From contig CAMSQM010000035.1 of NCBI GenBank assembly GCA_947062675.1, positions 1-32,609 of the forward strand: a DNA stretch of 32,609 bases. Direction: 5' to 3'. The position numbers and the translations under genes were made by a program. Positions 14,579 to 21,422 of the stretch are shown piece by piece (the stretch's first letter is position 1; each line of letters starts with the position of its first letter). The notes beneath the pieces are model-generated. The model searched no databases and was not told the origin of the DNA. It was given only the letters and a program-made list of their open reading frames with translations. The DNA is from an uncultured Roseburia sp. Its GTDB lineage: Bacteria; Bacillota; Clostridia; Lachnospirales; Lachnospiraceae.

Positions 14579-16042
14579 ATGAACAAAAGAGAGGTTTCGG
14601 ATCTGGAACGGAATAACCGGGTGGCAATGCTGTGCCATGCGCTGGAGGCGGTCATTATTGCAGGAACATTTGTGACGGAGGCGGTCGCGGGCCGCCGCAC
14701 ACCGGCATACGCAGTGATTGTGGCGCTGCTGGCGCTGGTTCCCGTGGCGGCAGAACTGTTTTTCTGGAGCCGCAGTCATGAGACGGCGGCCATCAAACAT
14801 CTGGTGGCAATCGGATTTGCACTGATGTATACATTTATCCTGTTCACGACGACGAACAGCATGACATTTCTGTACGTGGTGCCGATGCTTGTGATGGTTA
14901 CAATCTTCAACGATCCGGCGTATTCCATCAAAATTAATGTGGGGACATCGATCGAGAGCATTATTGTGGTGGTTGTCGGTTCGATGACCGGAAAATTCGG
15001 GTTTCGTGATATGGGTTCCGGCCTTCTGCAGATCATGACAATGGTGCTTGTGGGAATTTATTCTTTTCTGGCGTCGGGGACCATGGGGGCGAACAGCCGC
15101 CAGAAGCTGGTTACAATCAGAAAGGCGCAGAATGAGACGGAGCTTCTTTTAAACGATGTCTCGGAGCGTTCCGCAAAAATGCAGGAGGGTATTGATGAGA
15201 TTCACGAAAAAGTAGATCATCTGCGGGCTTCCTCACAGACGACGCGGGAGGCGATGGAGGAAGTTGCTTCCGGCGCCAGCGATACGGCGGAGGCGGTGCA
15301 GCTGCAGCTGCAGCAGACGGCGGCGATCGGCGAAAAAGTAGAACTGGTGGGAGCCGCTGCGGCGGAGATCACGGAACGGATGCAGCATACACTCGCGGTG
15401 CTTGCAGAAGGCAGGCAGGATATCGGAGAGCTTGTGGGAGAGGTGAAAACATCTGTCATGGAAAGCGAAAATGTGGCAGAAAAACTGGGGAAGCTGGATG
15501 AATACATCGCGGAGATGAATTCCATTGTGGAGATTATCAGCGGTATTACATCCCAGACCAGTCTGCTTGCGCTGAATGCGAGCATTGAAGCTGCGCGGGC
15601 CGGGGAGGCGGGTCGAGGTTTTGCGGTGGTTGCGACGGAGATTTCTGCCATGGCCGCGCGGACCAGAGAGGAGACCGCGCACATCACGGAGATGATCGGA
15701 AATATCTCGGGCGCGATCAGCCGCCTGGTCACGGAAATCCGGGAAATGATTGATGAAATCCACCAGGAAGAGATATCCACGCAGCACGCGGCGGACAGTT
15801 TTGCCGCAATTGAGCAGAACACGTATGTTATCAGGGATCATATCACAGGTCTGACGGAGGATGTGGAGACGCTTAAGGCGGCAAACATCGAGATTGCAAA
15901 GTCCATTCAGACCATTTCGGCGGTGTCCGAGGAAGTCTCCGCACATGCCAGCGAGACGCTGGAAGCGGAGGAGGTCAATATGAAGAATCTTCAGCTGATT
16001 ACCGTCAGGTCAGGAGAGCTGCTGGCACTGACGCAGCAGTAA
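14579..16042 (+). CDS. Methyl-accepting chemotaxis protein without an extracellular sensor domain
   Basis: 487 residues. About six hydrophobic helices (near 15-35, 43-63, 73-90, 94-110, 123-137, 148-168) replace the usual two-helix plus periplasmic sensor layout. A long cytoplasmic coiled coil follows, with the hairpin tip near 318-353 containing QTSLLALNASIEAARAGEAG and GRGFAVVATEIS, the invariant core that contacts CheA/CheW. No HAMP domain is obvious between the membrane part and the coiled coil. The ligand, if any, is probably sensed in the membrane or cytosol. GGGAGGAG directly precedes ATG at 14579. It sits after sigF and before a gene with a sigma-D promoter. Confidence 0.92.
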   Translation: MNKREVSDLERNNRVAMLCHALEAVIIAGTFVTEAVAGRRTPAYAVIVALLALVPVAAELFFWSRSHETAAIKHLVAIGFALMYTFILFTTTNSMTFLYVVPMLVMVTIFNDPAYSIKINVGTSIESIIVVVVGSMTGKFGFRDMGSGLLQIMTMVLVGIYSFLASGTMGANSRQKLVTIRKAQNETELLLNDVSERSAKMQEGIDEIHEKVDHLRASSQTTREAMEEVASGASDTAEAVQLQLQQTAAIGEKVELVGAAAAEITERMQHTLAVLAEGRQDIGELVGEVKTSVMESENVAEKLGKLDEYIAEMNSIVEIISGITSQTSLLALNASIEAARAGEAGRGFAVVATEISAMAARTREETAHITEMIGNISGAISRLVTEIREMIDEIHQEEISTQHAADSFAAIEQNTYVIRDHITGLTEDVETLKAANIEIAKSIQTISAVSEEVSAHASETLEAEEVNMKNLQLITVRSGELLALTQQ

Positions 16043-16050
16043 CAGCCTCA

Positions 16051-16085
16051 AAAAACGGAATAGTACTTTTGTACTGCCTTTTTCC
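16051..16085 (+). terminator. Possible terminator after the chemoreceptor gene
   Basis: AGTAC-TTTT-GTACT hairpin, extended weakly by A-rich and T-rich flanks, followed by GCCTTTTT. The GC content of the stem is low. Confidence 0.45.
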
Positions 16086-16105
16086 ATGTTTTTCCTGGCA
16101 GGGAT

Positions 16106-16132
16106 TAAGAATCAGCGGCGATCTGCCGATAA
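16106..16132 (+). promoter_or_regulatory. Sigma-D (FliA/sigma-28) type promoter
   Basis: TAAG (16106-16109), exactly 15 nt, then GCCGATAA (16125-16132). The -10 element matches the sigma-D consensus at all eight positions, and the -35 TAAA matches at three of four. It lies about 90 nt before the ATG at 16224. Confidence 0.72.
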
Positions 16133-16223
16133 AGACAATAGAAGACACGTTCGAAGAGTTGTGGCTTTGCGCGCACACGCACAGAGCAAAGGCGTACCAA
16201 TCCGTGTGCATATGGAGGGAATT

Positions 16224-17249
16224 ATGGCAGTTTCGATACAGGCGGGCTGGCTGAACAGTATGCAGTCAGTGCAGAACCAGAGTGCAGAACAGGGTGGAGC
16301 AGACAGAGCGGCAGGTTCAAAACAGATTTTTGCGGGCAGTTTAAAAATGCCATTGGATCCGGTTGCCCAGCGCAGACAGCAGGCGCGGGAACAGGCGTGG
16401 AATCTTGTGCAGAATGCGTGGAACAGCGACAAAGATACAGATAAGAGTGTTCAGGATCGCATGGACCATTACACAAAGATGCAGCAGCTTCAGGAGGAGG
16501 CGAAGGCGGCGGCAGCCGATGGGAATGATGACAAAAAAGTGCTGCAGCAGCTCTACGGTGTGGCGCCGGATTCACAGGAGCAGAAAGATCTCGAGCTGCT
16601 GGAGAGGGAAATGAACGCAAACAACGGTCTGGGAGACGGAGATTTTTCAGAGGAAGAGAGCCAGCGCCTGTCGGAGCTTCACTCGGGAACACTGACTGAA
16701 TACCAGCAGCGCGCGCTGGAACTGCACAAGCGCGTCGTTCATTTTGAAAAAGAGGCCTGGGACGCGGGCTCACAGATGCGGGGCGACCTGGCGGCAATCC
16801 ACAGTATCGGCATTGAAAGGCTGAAACACAATCCGATGCTTGAGGCGCAGCAGGCGGCGGATTCGGTTATGAAAGCAGCCAATGACGATATATACGGAAT
16901 GCTGATTCAGGAAGGTGTGGATCATATCGACGAAAAGACGGAGGAGGCGGAAGAAAAGGCCGAAGAGTCTGTCGAGGAAAAGGAAGAGAACGAAGAGAAG
17001 CTGGAAGAGCTGAAGATCAGACGCGCAATCCAGAGAGCAGTGACGGAGGGAACGAAAGAGGCTGTCGAGGAGGCAAAAGAAGAGGCGGAGCGCAGTGACG
17101 CACCGGATATGGATGTGAGCGAGGTCACGGAGCTTGTAAAGGGGAACAGCGCCGCGGAGGATGTCGGGCAGAGCCTTGAGGAGATCAGGAACAGTATGAA
17201 CCTGCTGGAGGCGGATCTCAAAGGGATTAAAGTGGATCAGGAGATCTGA
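16224..17249 (+). CDS. Unknown helical, acidic, coiled-coil protein (predicted motility regulon)
   Basis: 341 residues; I do not recognise the family. It has no signal peptide, membrane helix or Cys motif. The chain is predicted almost entirely helical: a Gln-rich N-terminus (1-60), a helical middle with EEESQRLSELHSGTL and YQQRALELHKRVVHFEKEAW, then a strongly charged Glu/Lys coiled coil (about 230-300) and an acidic tail. The start at 16224 is set by GGAGGG at 16214-16219; the frame extends upstream but without an RBS. The near-consensus sigma-D promoter and the chemoreceptor before it suggest a role in flagella or chemotaxis. Confidence is high that it is a gene, low for function. Confidence 0.85.
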   Translation: MAVSIQAGWLNSMQSVQNQSAEQGGADRAAGSKQIFAGSLKMPLDPVAQRRQQAREQAWNLVQNAWNSDKDTDKSVQDRMDHYTKMQQLQEEAKAAAADGNDDKKVLQQLYGVAPDSQEQKDLELLEREMNANNGLGDGDFSEEESQRLSELHSGTLTEYQQRALELHKRVVHFEKEAWDAGSQMRGDLAAIHSIGIERLKHNPMLEAQQAADSVMKAANDDIYGMLIQEGVDHIDEKTEEAEEKAEESVEEKEENEEKLEELKIRRAIQRAVTEGTKEAVEEAKEEAERSDAPDMDVSEVTELVKGNSAAEDVGQSLEEIRNSMNLLEADLKGIKVDQEI

Positions 17250-17266
17250 AAATATGTGAGAGCAGT

Positions 17267-17297
17267 AAAGGGGCCGGCCGTGAGGGCCGGCCTTTTT
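17267..17297 (+). terminator. Terminator after the helical protein gene
   Basis: GGCCGGCC (17272-17279) pairs with GGCCGGCC (17285-17292), with AAAGG before and TTTTT after it. Loop of five nucleotides. Confidence 0.93.
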
Positions 17298-17310
17298 GTG
17301 CGCGGTGAAT

Positions 17311-17335
17311 CGGAAAACATCGGAAATAAGCGGAA
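17311..17335 (+). repeat. Three CGGAA repeats in exact 10-bp phase
   Basis: CGGAA starts at 17311, 17321 and 17331, just upstream of the feo promoter -35 at 17349. The spacing puts the three on one helix face. Confidence 0.7.
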
Positions 17336-17348
17336 GACTAAAATTTCA

Positions 17349-17377
17349 TTGACAATACCCAAAAGGTATGATAGCAT
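17349..17377 (+). promoter_or_regulatory. Promoter of the feo operon
   Basis: TTGACA (17349-17354), 17 nt, TAGCAT (17372-17377). A TATGAT at 17367 is too close to the -35 box. The start site would fall inside or next to operator 1. Confidence 0.65.
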
Positions 17378-17381
17378 ATCT

Positions 17382-17397
17382 GTTAGCCAAAGCTAAC
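17382..17397. promoter_or_regulatory. Operator 1, GTTAGC-CAAA-GCTAAC
   Basis: A perfect 6-bp inverted repeat with a TTAG-N6-CTAA core at 17383-17396. This core is contained in the DtxR/IdeR iron-regulator consensus (established knowledge). Its position at the transcription start fits repression when iron is sufficient. Confidence 0.65.
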
Positions 17398-17420
17398 CGA
17401 CGCTTATCTGAGACTATGGG

Positions 17421-17434
17421 TTAGCCTGGACTAA
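17421..17434. promoter_or_regulatory. Operator 2, TTAG-N6-CTAA
   Basis: TTAG (17421-17424), CCTGGA, CTAA (17431-17434), between operator 1 and the first feoA RBS. The same core and the same 6-nt spacing as operator 1. Confidence 0.6.
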
Positions 17435-17459
17435 TACTTATTTCAGGGAAGGTGAAAGA

Positions 17460-17672
17460 ATGATGCCGCTTGCACTGGCAGAAGCAGGAGAGGAAAACAT
17501 TATCAGGAAAATAGGGGGAAGTCCGGATCTCAGGGAGCATCTGGAAGATCTCGGTTTTGTTGCGGGAGGGGCGGTCACGGTGATAAGCGCGTCTGGCGGC
17601 AGTGTCATCGTGAACGTGAAGAATTCCCGCGTTGCAGTCAGCAGGGAGATGGCGCAGAAGATCATGGTCTGA
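17460..17672 (+). CDS. feoA: FeoA-domain protein (first copy)
   Basis: 70 residues with an SH3-like FeoA fold: the central LREHLEDLGFVAGGAVTVIS is the family's strand-helix-turn, and the chain ends in SRVAVSREMAQKIMV. FeoA-type proteins bind FeoB and modulate ferrous iron transport at the membrane. GGGAAGG precedes the ATG by about 7 nt; a second ATG follows immediately, so the start is uncertain by one codon. It is the first gene behind two TTAG-N6-CTAA operators and is followed by a second FeoA 59 bp later. Confidence 0.88.
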   Translation: MMPLALAEAGEENIIRKIGGSPDLREHLEDLGFVAGGAVTVISASGGSVIVNVKNSRVAVSREMAQKIMV

Positions 17673-17731
17673 GTAAAACATTCACAAACACTGGGACTTT
17701 GCGCAATGGTGAAAAGAGGAGGAGAACGGAA

Positions 17732-17959
17732 ATGAAGACACTGAAGGAGTTAAAAGCCGGTGATACCGTGCGGGTTGTAAAGCTCCACGGAGAGGGGGCG
17801 GTTAAACGCCGCATCATGGACATGGGAGTGACGAAGGGCGCGGATGTGCGGATCCGCAGGGTGGCCCCTCTTGGAGATCCTGTTGAGGTGACCGTTCGGG
17901 GTTATGAACTTTCCATCAGGAAAGCAGATGCAGGAATGATTGAGGTGGAAAGTATATAA
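17732..17959 (+). CDS. feoA: FeoA-domain protein (second copy)
   Basis: 75 residues. KELKAGDTVRVVKLHGEG and RRIMDMGVTKGADVRIRRVA are the classic FeoA segments, followed by PLGDPVEVTVRGYELSIRK. It is closer to stand-alone FeoA than the preceding copy. The start at 17732 has GGAGGAGA about 9 nt upstream; a TTG at 17699 in frame would add 11 residues without an RBS. Two different FeoA proteins before FeoB is a common Clostridia arrangement. A weak stem (AAAGGGA/TCCCTTT) lies between this gene and feoB. Confidence 0.93.
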   Translation: MKTLKELKAGDTVRVVKLHGEGAVKRRIMDMGVTKGADVRIRRVAPLGDPVEVTVRGYELSIRKADAGMIEVESI

Positions 17960-17993
17960 GGCGAAAAGATTTTCCGGAGGCGCCTGTATGACG

Positions 17994-18013
17994 AAAGGGA
18001 GACAATCCCTTTT
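17994..18013 (+). terminator. Weak hairpin between feoA and feoB
   Basis: AAAGGGA-GACAA-TCCCTTT, followed by TATTTT. It may attenuate feoB relative to the feoA genes or be a simple processing site. Confidence 0.45.
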
Positions 18014-18029
18014 ATTTTCTGATTGACAG

Positions 18030-18043
18030 TTAGTTACAACTAA
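18030..18043. promoter_or_regulatory. Operator 3, TTAGTT-AC-AACTAA
   Basis: A perfect inverted repeat with the same TTAG-N6-CTAA core as operators 1 and 2, 21 nt before the feoB ATG. TTGACA at 18023-18028 and TAAAAT at 18044-18049 flank it, but their 15-nt spacing and the short leader make a promoter here doubtful. Confidence 0.6.
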
Positions 18044-18064
18044 TAAAATTGGAGGGATCATAGT

Positions 18065-20464
18065 ATGAATCTGCGAATTGCCCTTGCGGGCAACCCGAAC
18101 TGCGGGAAGACGACGTTATTTAATGCCCTGACCGGTTCCGGCCAGTCAGTCGGAAACTGGCCGGGCGTCACGGTGGAAAAGAAGGAAGGAAAGCTGAAAC
18201 GGCATGACGGCGTGATCATTACAGACCTGCCGGGCATCTATTCTCTTTCCCCCTATACATTGGAAGAAGTGGTGGCGGGAAACTATCTGATCAGCGGGCG
18301 CCCCGATGTTATTCTGAACATCATCGACGGTACGAATCTGGAGAGAAATCTTTATCTGACCACACAGCTTACTGAGGCTGGTATTCCAGTCGTTGCAGCG
18401 GTCAACATGATGGATGTGGTGGAGAAAAACGGCGATAAGATTAACATCGGGGAATTGTCCGCGGCATTGGGATGCAGGGTGGTTGAAATCTGTGCTTTAA
18501 AGGGGACCGGACTCATGGAAGCTGCGGAGGCGGCAATCGACGCGGCAAAGAACGGGAAGACCATTCCTGTACACACCTTTTCGGAAGCTGTGGAGCGCGC
18601 GCTTGACCGTATTGAGGAAACTGTGGGGCGCGGACTGCCGGAGGAACAGAGGCGCTGGTATGCCATAAAGCTGTTTGAGCGGGATAACCGGGTTTTAGAG
18701 CAGCTGAATCTGAGCGGGGATGTTCTTTCCCGTATCGAAACGGACATCAGGGCAGTCGAGGAGGAGATGGATGATGACGCGGAATCCATTATTGCAGGTG
18801 AAAGGTACAGCTCTATCGAAAGAATCATCAAAAAGTGTCTGAAGAGGAAATCGGCGGGAAAGATGACATATTCTGATAAAATTGACCGGATTGTCACAAA
18901 CCGTTTTCTGGGTCTTCCGGTTTTTGCGGCGGTTATGTTTTTTGTGTATTACATATCCATGGTGACGGCGGGAGCCGCTGCCACGGACTGGACAAATGAC
19001 GGGCTGTTTGGGGACGGTTTTCATCTGTTCGGGACCGGTTCATCTGCATATGCGCAGGCGGCTGAAAAATACAACAATGCGTCGCTTATTGTGGAGGGTT
19101 ACGATGCCTGTGTGGAAGAAAACAAAGCGGCTCCTGAGGACAGTTTTTCTTATGAAGTGACGGATGACGAAACGCTGGAAGTAACGGTGCAGACGGCATC
19201 TCCTGCAGACTACAGGGCTGCGCTTGCGGTGCTCAAAGAGTATGGCGGCGAACCTGATCCGGCGGCTTACGGGGTGTGGGTGCCGGGAATACCGGTTCTT
19301 GCAGAGCGCGGACTTGAGGCCGCGGGAGTGGCAGACTGGCTTGCGGGGCTGATCAATGACGGCATCGTGGCTGGTGTGGGAGCGGTTCTTGGTTTTGTGC
19401 CGCAGATGCTGGTTTTGTTCCTGCTTCTCGCGTTTCTTGAGGCGTGCGGATACATGGCGCGTATCGCATTCGTGCTTGACCGTATTTTTCGCAGGTTCGG
19501 ATTGTCCGGTAAGTCCTTTATCCCGATGCTCATCGGTACCGGCTGCAGTATTCCGGGTATCATGGCTTCGAGGACAATTGAGAACGGGCGTGACCGCCGT
19601 ATGACGATTATGACGACGACATTTATTCCCTGTGGCGCAAAAATACCGTTTATCTCCATGATTGCCGGAGCCGTTTTCGGCGGCTCTGCGTGGGTGGCGG
19701 TCAGCGCATATTTTGTGGGTATGGCAGCGGTTATTGTTTCGGGTATTATGTTAAAGAAGACGAGGATATTCTCCGGTGAACCGGCTCCTTTTGTTATGGA
19801 GCTTCCGGCTTATCATATGCCGTCGGCGGGGAATGTGCTGCGCTCTGCGTGGGAACGCGGCTGGTCATTTATCAAAAAGGCAGGTACGGTTATCCTGCTT
19901 TCCACAATTGTTATCTGGTTTGCAACTTACTTTGGATTTACCGCGGAAGGGTTTCGCATGCTTGCCGAAGAGGAGACGGATTCGTCGCTTCTCGCAGCAG
20001 CCGGCCGCGCAATCGCATGGATTTTCACGCCGCTCGGGTGGGGAAACTGGCAGGCGGCGATGGCATCCGTTACGGGCCTTCTGGCGAAGGAAAATATCGT
20101 CGGCACAATGGGGATACTCTATCCCGGCGGCTGGCCTGAAATTGGCGCAGGTTTCAGCATGGCGGCGGGATATTCCTTCCTTGTGTTCAATCTGCTGTGC
20201 GCGCCCTGCTTTGCGGCAATCGGCGCAATCAGGAGGGAAATGAATAGTGCGAAATGGACGTGGTTTGCGATCGGTTACCAGTGCGGGTTAGCTTATGCGG
20301 TGGCGCTGGTGGTTTACCAGACAGGTTCGGCATTTGCGGGAGATCTGAATGCCGCCGGCCTGTGCGCTGCCATTGTCATTTCTGCCGGTATGATTTTTAT
20401 GCTGTTAAGACCGGATAAAAAGGCGGAAAAACTGACCGCGGACAGGAAACTGAAAATGGTGTAG
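18065..20464 (+). CDS. feoB: Ferrous iron transport protein B
   Basis: 799 residues: cytosolic GTPase plus membrane permease for Fe2+. The G domain has G1 GNPNCGKT (9-16), G3 DLPG (54-57) and G4 NMMD (114-117). The helical GDI-like part runs to about 275. The membrane part holds the gate motifs, including PMLIGTGCSIPG near 490-500 with the family's Cys and Pro, and a second gate domain (FIKKAGTVILLSTIVIWF). Between the first membrane helix (about 283-300) and the next is an extra polar region of roughly 120 residues that E. coli FeoB lacks. GGAGGG lies 8 nt before the ATG. It is last in feoA-feoA-feoB and the third operator lies directly upstream. Confidence 0.97.
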   Translation: MNLRIALAGNPNCGKTTLFNALTGSGQSVGNWPGVTVEKKEGKLKRHDGVIITDLPGIYSLSPYTLEEVVAGNYLISGRPDVILNIIDGTNLERNLYLTTQLTEAGIPVVAAVNMMDVVEKNGDKINIGELSAALGCRVVEICALKGTGLMEAAEAAIDAAKNGKTIPVHTFSEAVERALDRIEETVGRGLPEEQRRWYAIKLFERDNRVLEQLNLSGDVLSRIETDIRAVEEEMDDDAESIIAGERYSSIERIIKKCLKRKSAGKMTYSDKIDRIVTNRFLGLPVFAAVMFFVYYISMVTAGAAATDWTNDGLFGDGFHLFGTGSSAYAQAAEKYNNASLIVEGYDACVEENKAAPEDSFSYEVTDDETLEVTVQTASPADYRAALAVLKEYGGEPDPAAYGVWVPGIPVLAERGLEAAGVADWLAGLINDGIVAGVGAVLGFVPQMLVLFLLLAFLEACGYMARIAFVLDRIFRRFGLSGKSFIPMLIGTGCSIPGIMASRTIENGRDRRMTIMTTTFIPCGAKIPFISMIAGAVFGGSAWVAVSAYFVGMAAVIVSGIMLKKTRIFSGEPAPFVMELPAYHMPSAGNVLRSAWERGWSFIKKAGTVILLSTIVIWFATYFGFTAEGFRMLAEEETDSSLLAAAGRAIAWIFTPLGWGNWQAAMASVTGLLAKENIVGTMGILYPGGWPEIGAGFSMAAGYSFLVFNLLCAPCFAAIGAIRREMNSAKWTWFAIGYQCGLAYAVALVVYQTGSAFAGDLNAAGLCAAIVISAGMIFMLLRPDKKAEKLTADRKLKMV

Positions 20465-20587
20465 TTCTTCTGGTCGTGGCTGGGGCCGTTATCGTCAGTA
20501 TGGTGCGAAATAAGAGAAAAGGAAAAACATCCTGTGGCTGCGGGTGCGCGGGTGCTCCTGCATGCAGCTGTCATACTGAAAAAATAG
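20456..20587 (+). pseudogene. Degraded FeoB-associated Cys-rich membrane protein frame
   Basis: In the frame read from GTG at 20476, and continuing back upstream, the sequence gives VVLLVVAGAVIVSMVRNKRK then TSCGCGCAGAPACSC. This is the pattern of the small FeoB-associated Cys-rich proteins that usually follow feoB. The expected ATG (20456) is one base out of frame and now reads ATG-GTG-stop; adding one base after it would restore an ordinary N-terminus. The frame also lacks a stop after the Cys cluster and runs on into the membrane protein that starts at 20692. The alternatives are a GTG-started fusion protein or a sequencing error. Confidence 0.5.
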
Positions 20588-20604
20588 CGTTTTGTAAAAT
20601 ATAC

Positions 20605-20633
20605 TTGACAAAAAGCTATTCCAGGGTTATGTT
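20605..20633 (+). promoter_or_regulatory. Sigma-A promoter of the membrane protein/HTH pair
   Basis: TTGACA (20605-20610), 17 nt, TATGTT (20628-20633), about 59 nt before the ATG at 20692. Confidence 0.7.
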
Positions 20634-20691
20634 AAAGAAAACAATATACATCCTGGCTCCGGAACGGAGAGCAGAGAAGGAGGAAAACGGT

Positions 20692-21207
20692 ATGGATGCA
20701 TACAGGCTGGGTATAATTGCGGGGATTCTGTTTGTCGTGGCGGTTGCCGCAGTCTGCATATGGAAGCAGACGTGCAACGGTCCGTGCAGGTATGATGAAA
20801 GACAGGAGAGGGTGCGCGGAAGAGGCTATAAATACGGGTTTTTGACGATGATAATTTACAACGCGCTTATGGGAGGAATGTACCTTGATACGATGCCGGA
20901 CTGGTGTGATCTTTTCGCGGTCAATATAATCGGTATTGCAGTATCCGCCCTGATTTTTGCAGTTTACTGTATCTGGAACGATGCGTATATGTCTTTCAAT
21001 GAAAGACCCCGGATGGTATATCTGTTTATTCTGGGAATCGCAGCGTTCAATCTGTTTCCCGGGATTATAAACCTGATGCACGGTACGATTGTGGAAGAAG
21101 GGAAGCTCACTTTTCGCTGTTCAAATATAATTATGGGATTTGTCTTTCTGATCAGCGCAGCTGTGTTCTGGCTGAAAAATCACCTTCGGGCGAAAGGAGA
21201 AGAGTGA
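20692..21207 (+). CDS. Small polytopic membrane protein with YDERQ motif
   Basis: 171 residues, four to five hydrophobic segments. The first is near 5-23, followed by the conserved-looking cytosolic motif YDERQERVRGRGYKYG, then helices near 50-62, 70-92, 107-127 and 140-160. It resembles the small membrane proteins (DUF3796 or DUF2178-like) often encoded with a 60-70-residue HTH regulator; that assignment is by pattern memory only. AAGGAGG (20677-20683) is 8 nt from this ATG. The open frame extends further 5' through the Cys-rich remnant, but the promoter and RBS favour this start. The HTH gene follows after 18 bp. Confidence 0.8.
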   Translation: MDAYRLGIIAGILFVVAVAAVCIWKQTCNGPCRYDERQERVRGRGYKYGFLTMIIYNALMGGMYLDTMPDWCDLFAVNIIGIAVSALIFAVYCIWNDAYMSFNERPRMVYLFILGIAAFNLFPGIINLMHGTIVEEGKLTFRCSNIIMGFVFLISAAVFWLKNHLRAKGEE

Positions 21208-21225
21208 AGAGGGCAGGAATGGGAC

Positions 21226-21417
21226 ATGAAAAATCTGAAACTGAAATCAGCGCGGGCCGCAAAGGATATCTCCCAGCAGGCGCTGGCGGAACTCGTCGGT
21301 GTATCCAGGCAGACGATCAGTGCCATCGAAAAAGGAGATTATAATCCGACCATCCGTCTGTGTATTGCAATCTGCAAAGTGCTGGATAAAACGCTTGATG
21401 AATTATTCTGGGAATAG
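21226..21417 (+). CDS. Small XRE-family HTH regulator
   Basis: 63 residues, essentially one Cro/CI helix-turn-helix: KSARAAKDISQQALAELVGV, then SRQTISAIEKGDYNPTIRLC, ending in LDKTLDELFWE. The motif is the short single-domain type (YozG-like) that usually pairs with a membrane protein, here the gene 18 bp upstream. It probably regulates its own operon. The RBS GGGCAGGAATGGG is modest. The GNAT gene starts 5 nt after its stop, so the three genes may form one transcript. Confidence 0.93.
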   Translation: MKNLKLKSARAAKDISQQALAELVGVSRQTISAIEKGDYNPTIRLCIAICKVLDKTLDELFWE

Positions 21418-21422
21418 TAAAT

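Noticed and set aside
18023-18049. TTGACA/TAAAAT as the feoB promoter
   Set aside because: The 15-nt spacer is short and the start site would leave almost no leader and no complete RBS; kept only as a note on operator 3.
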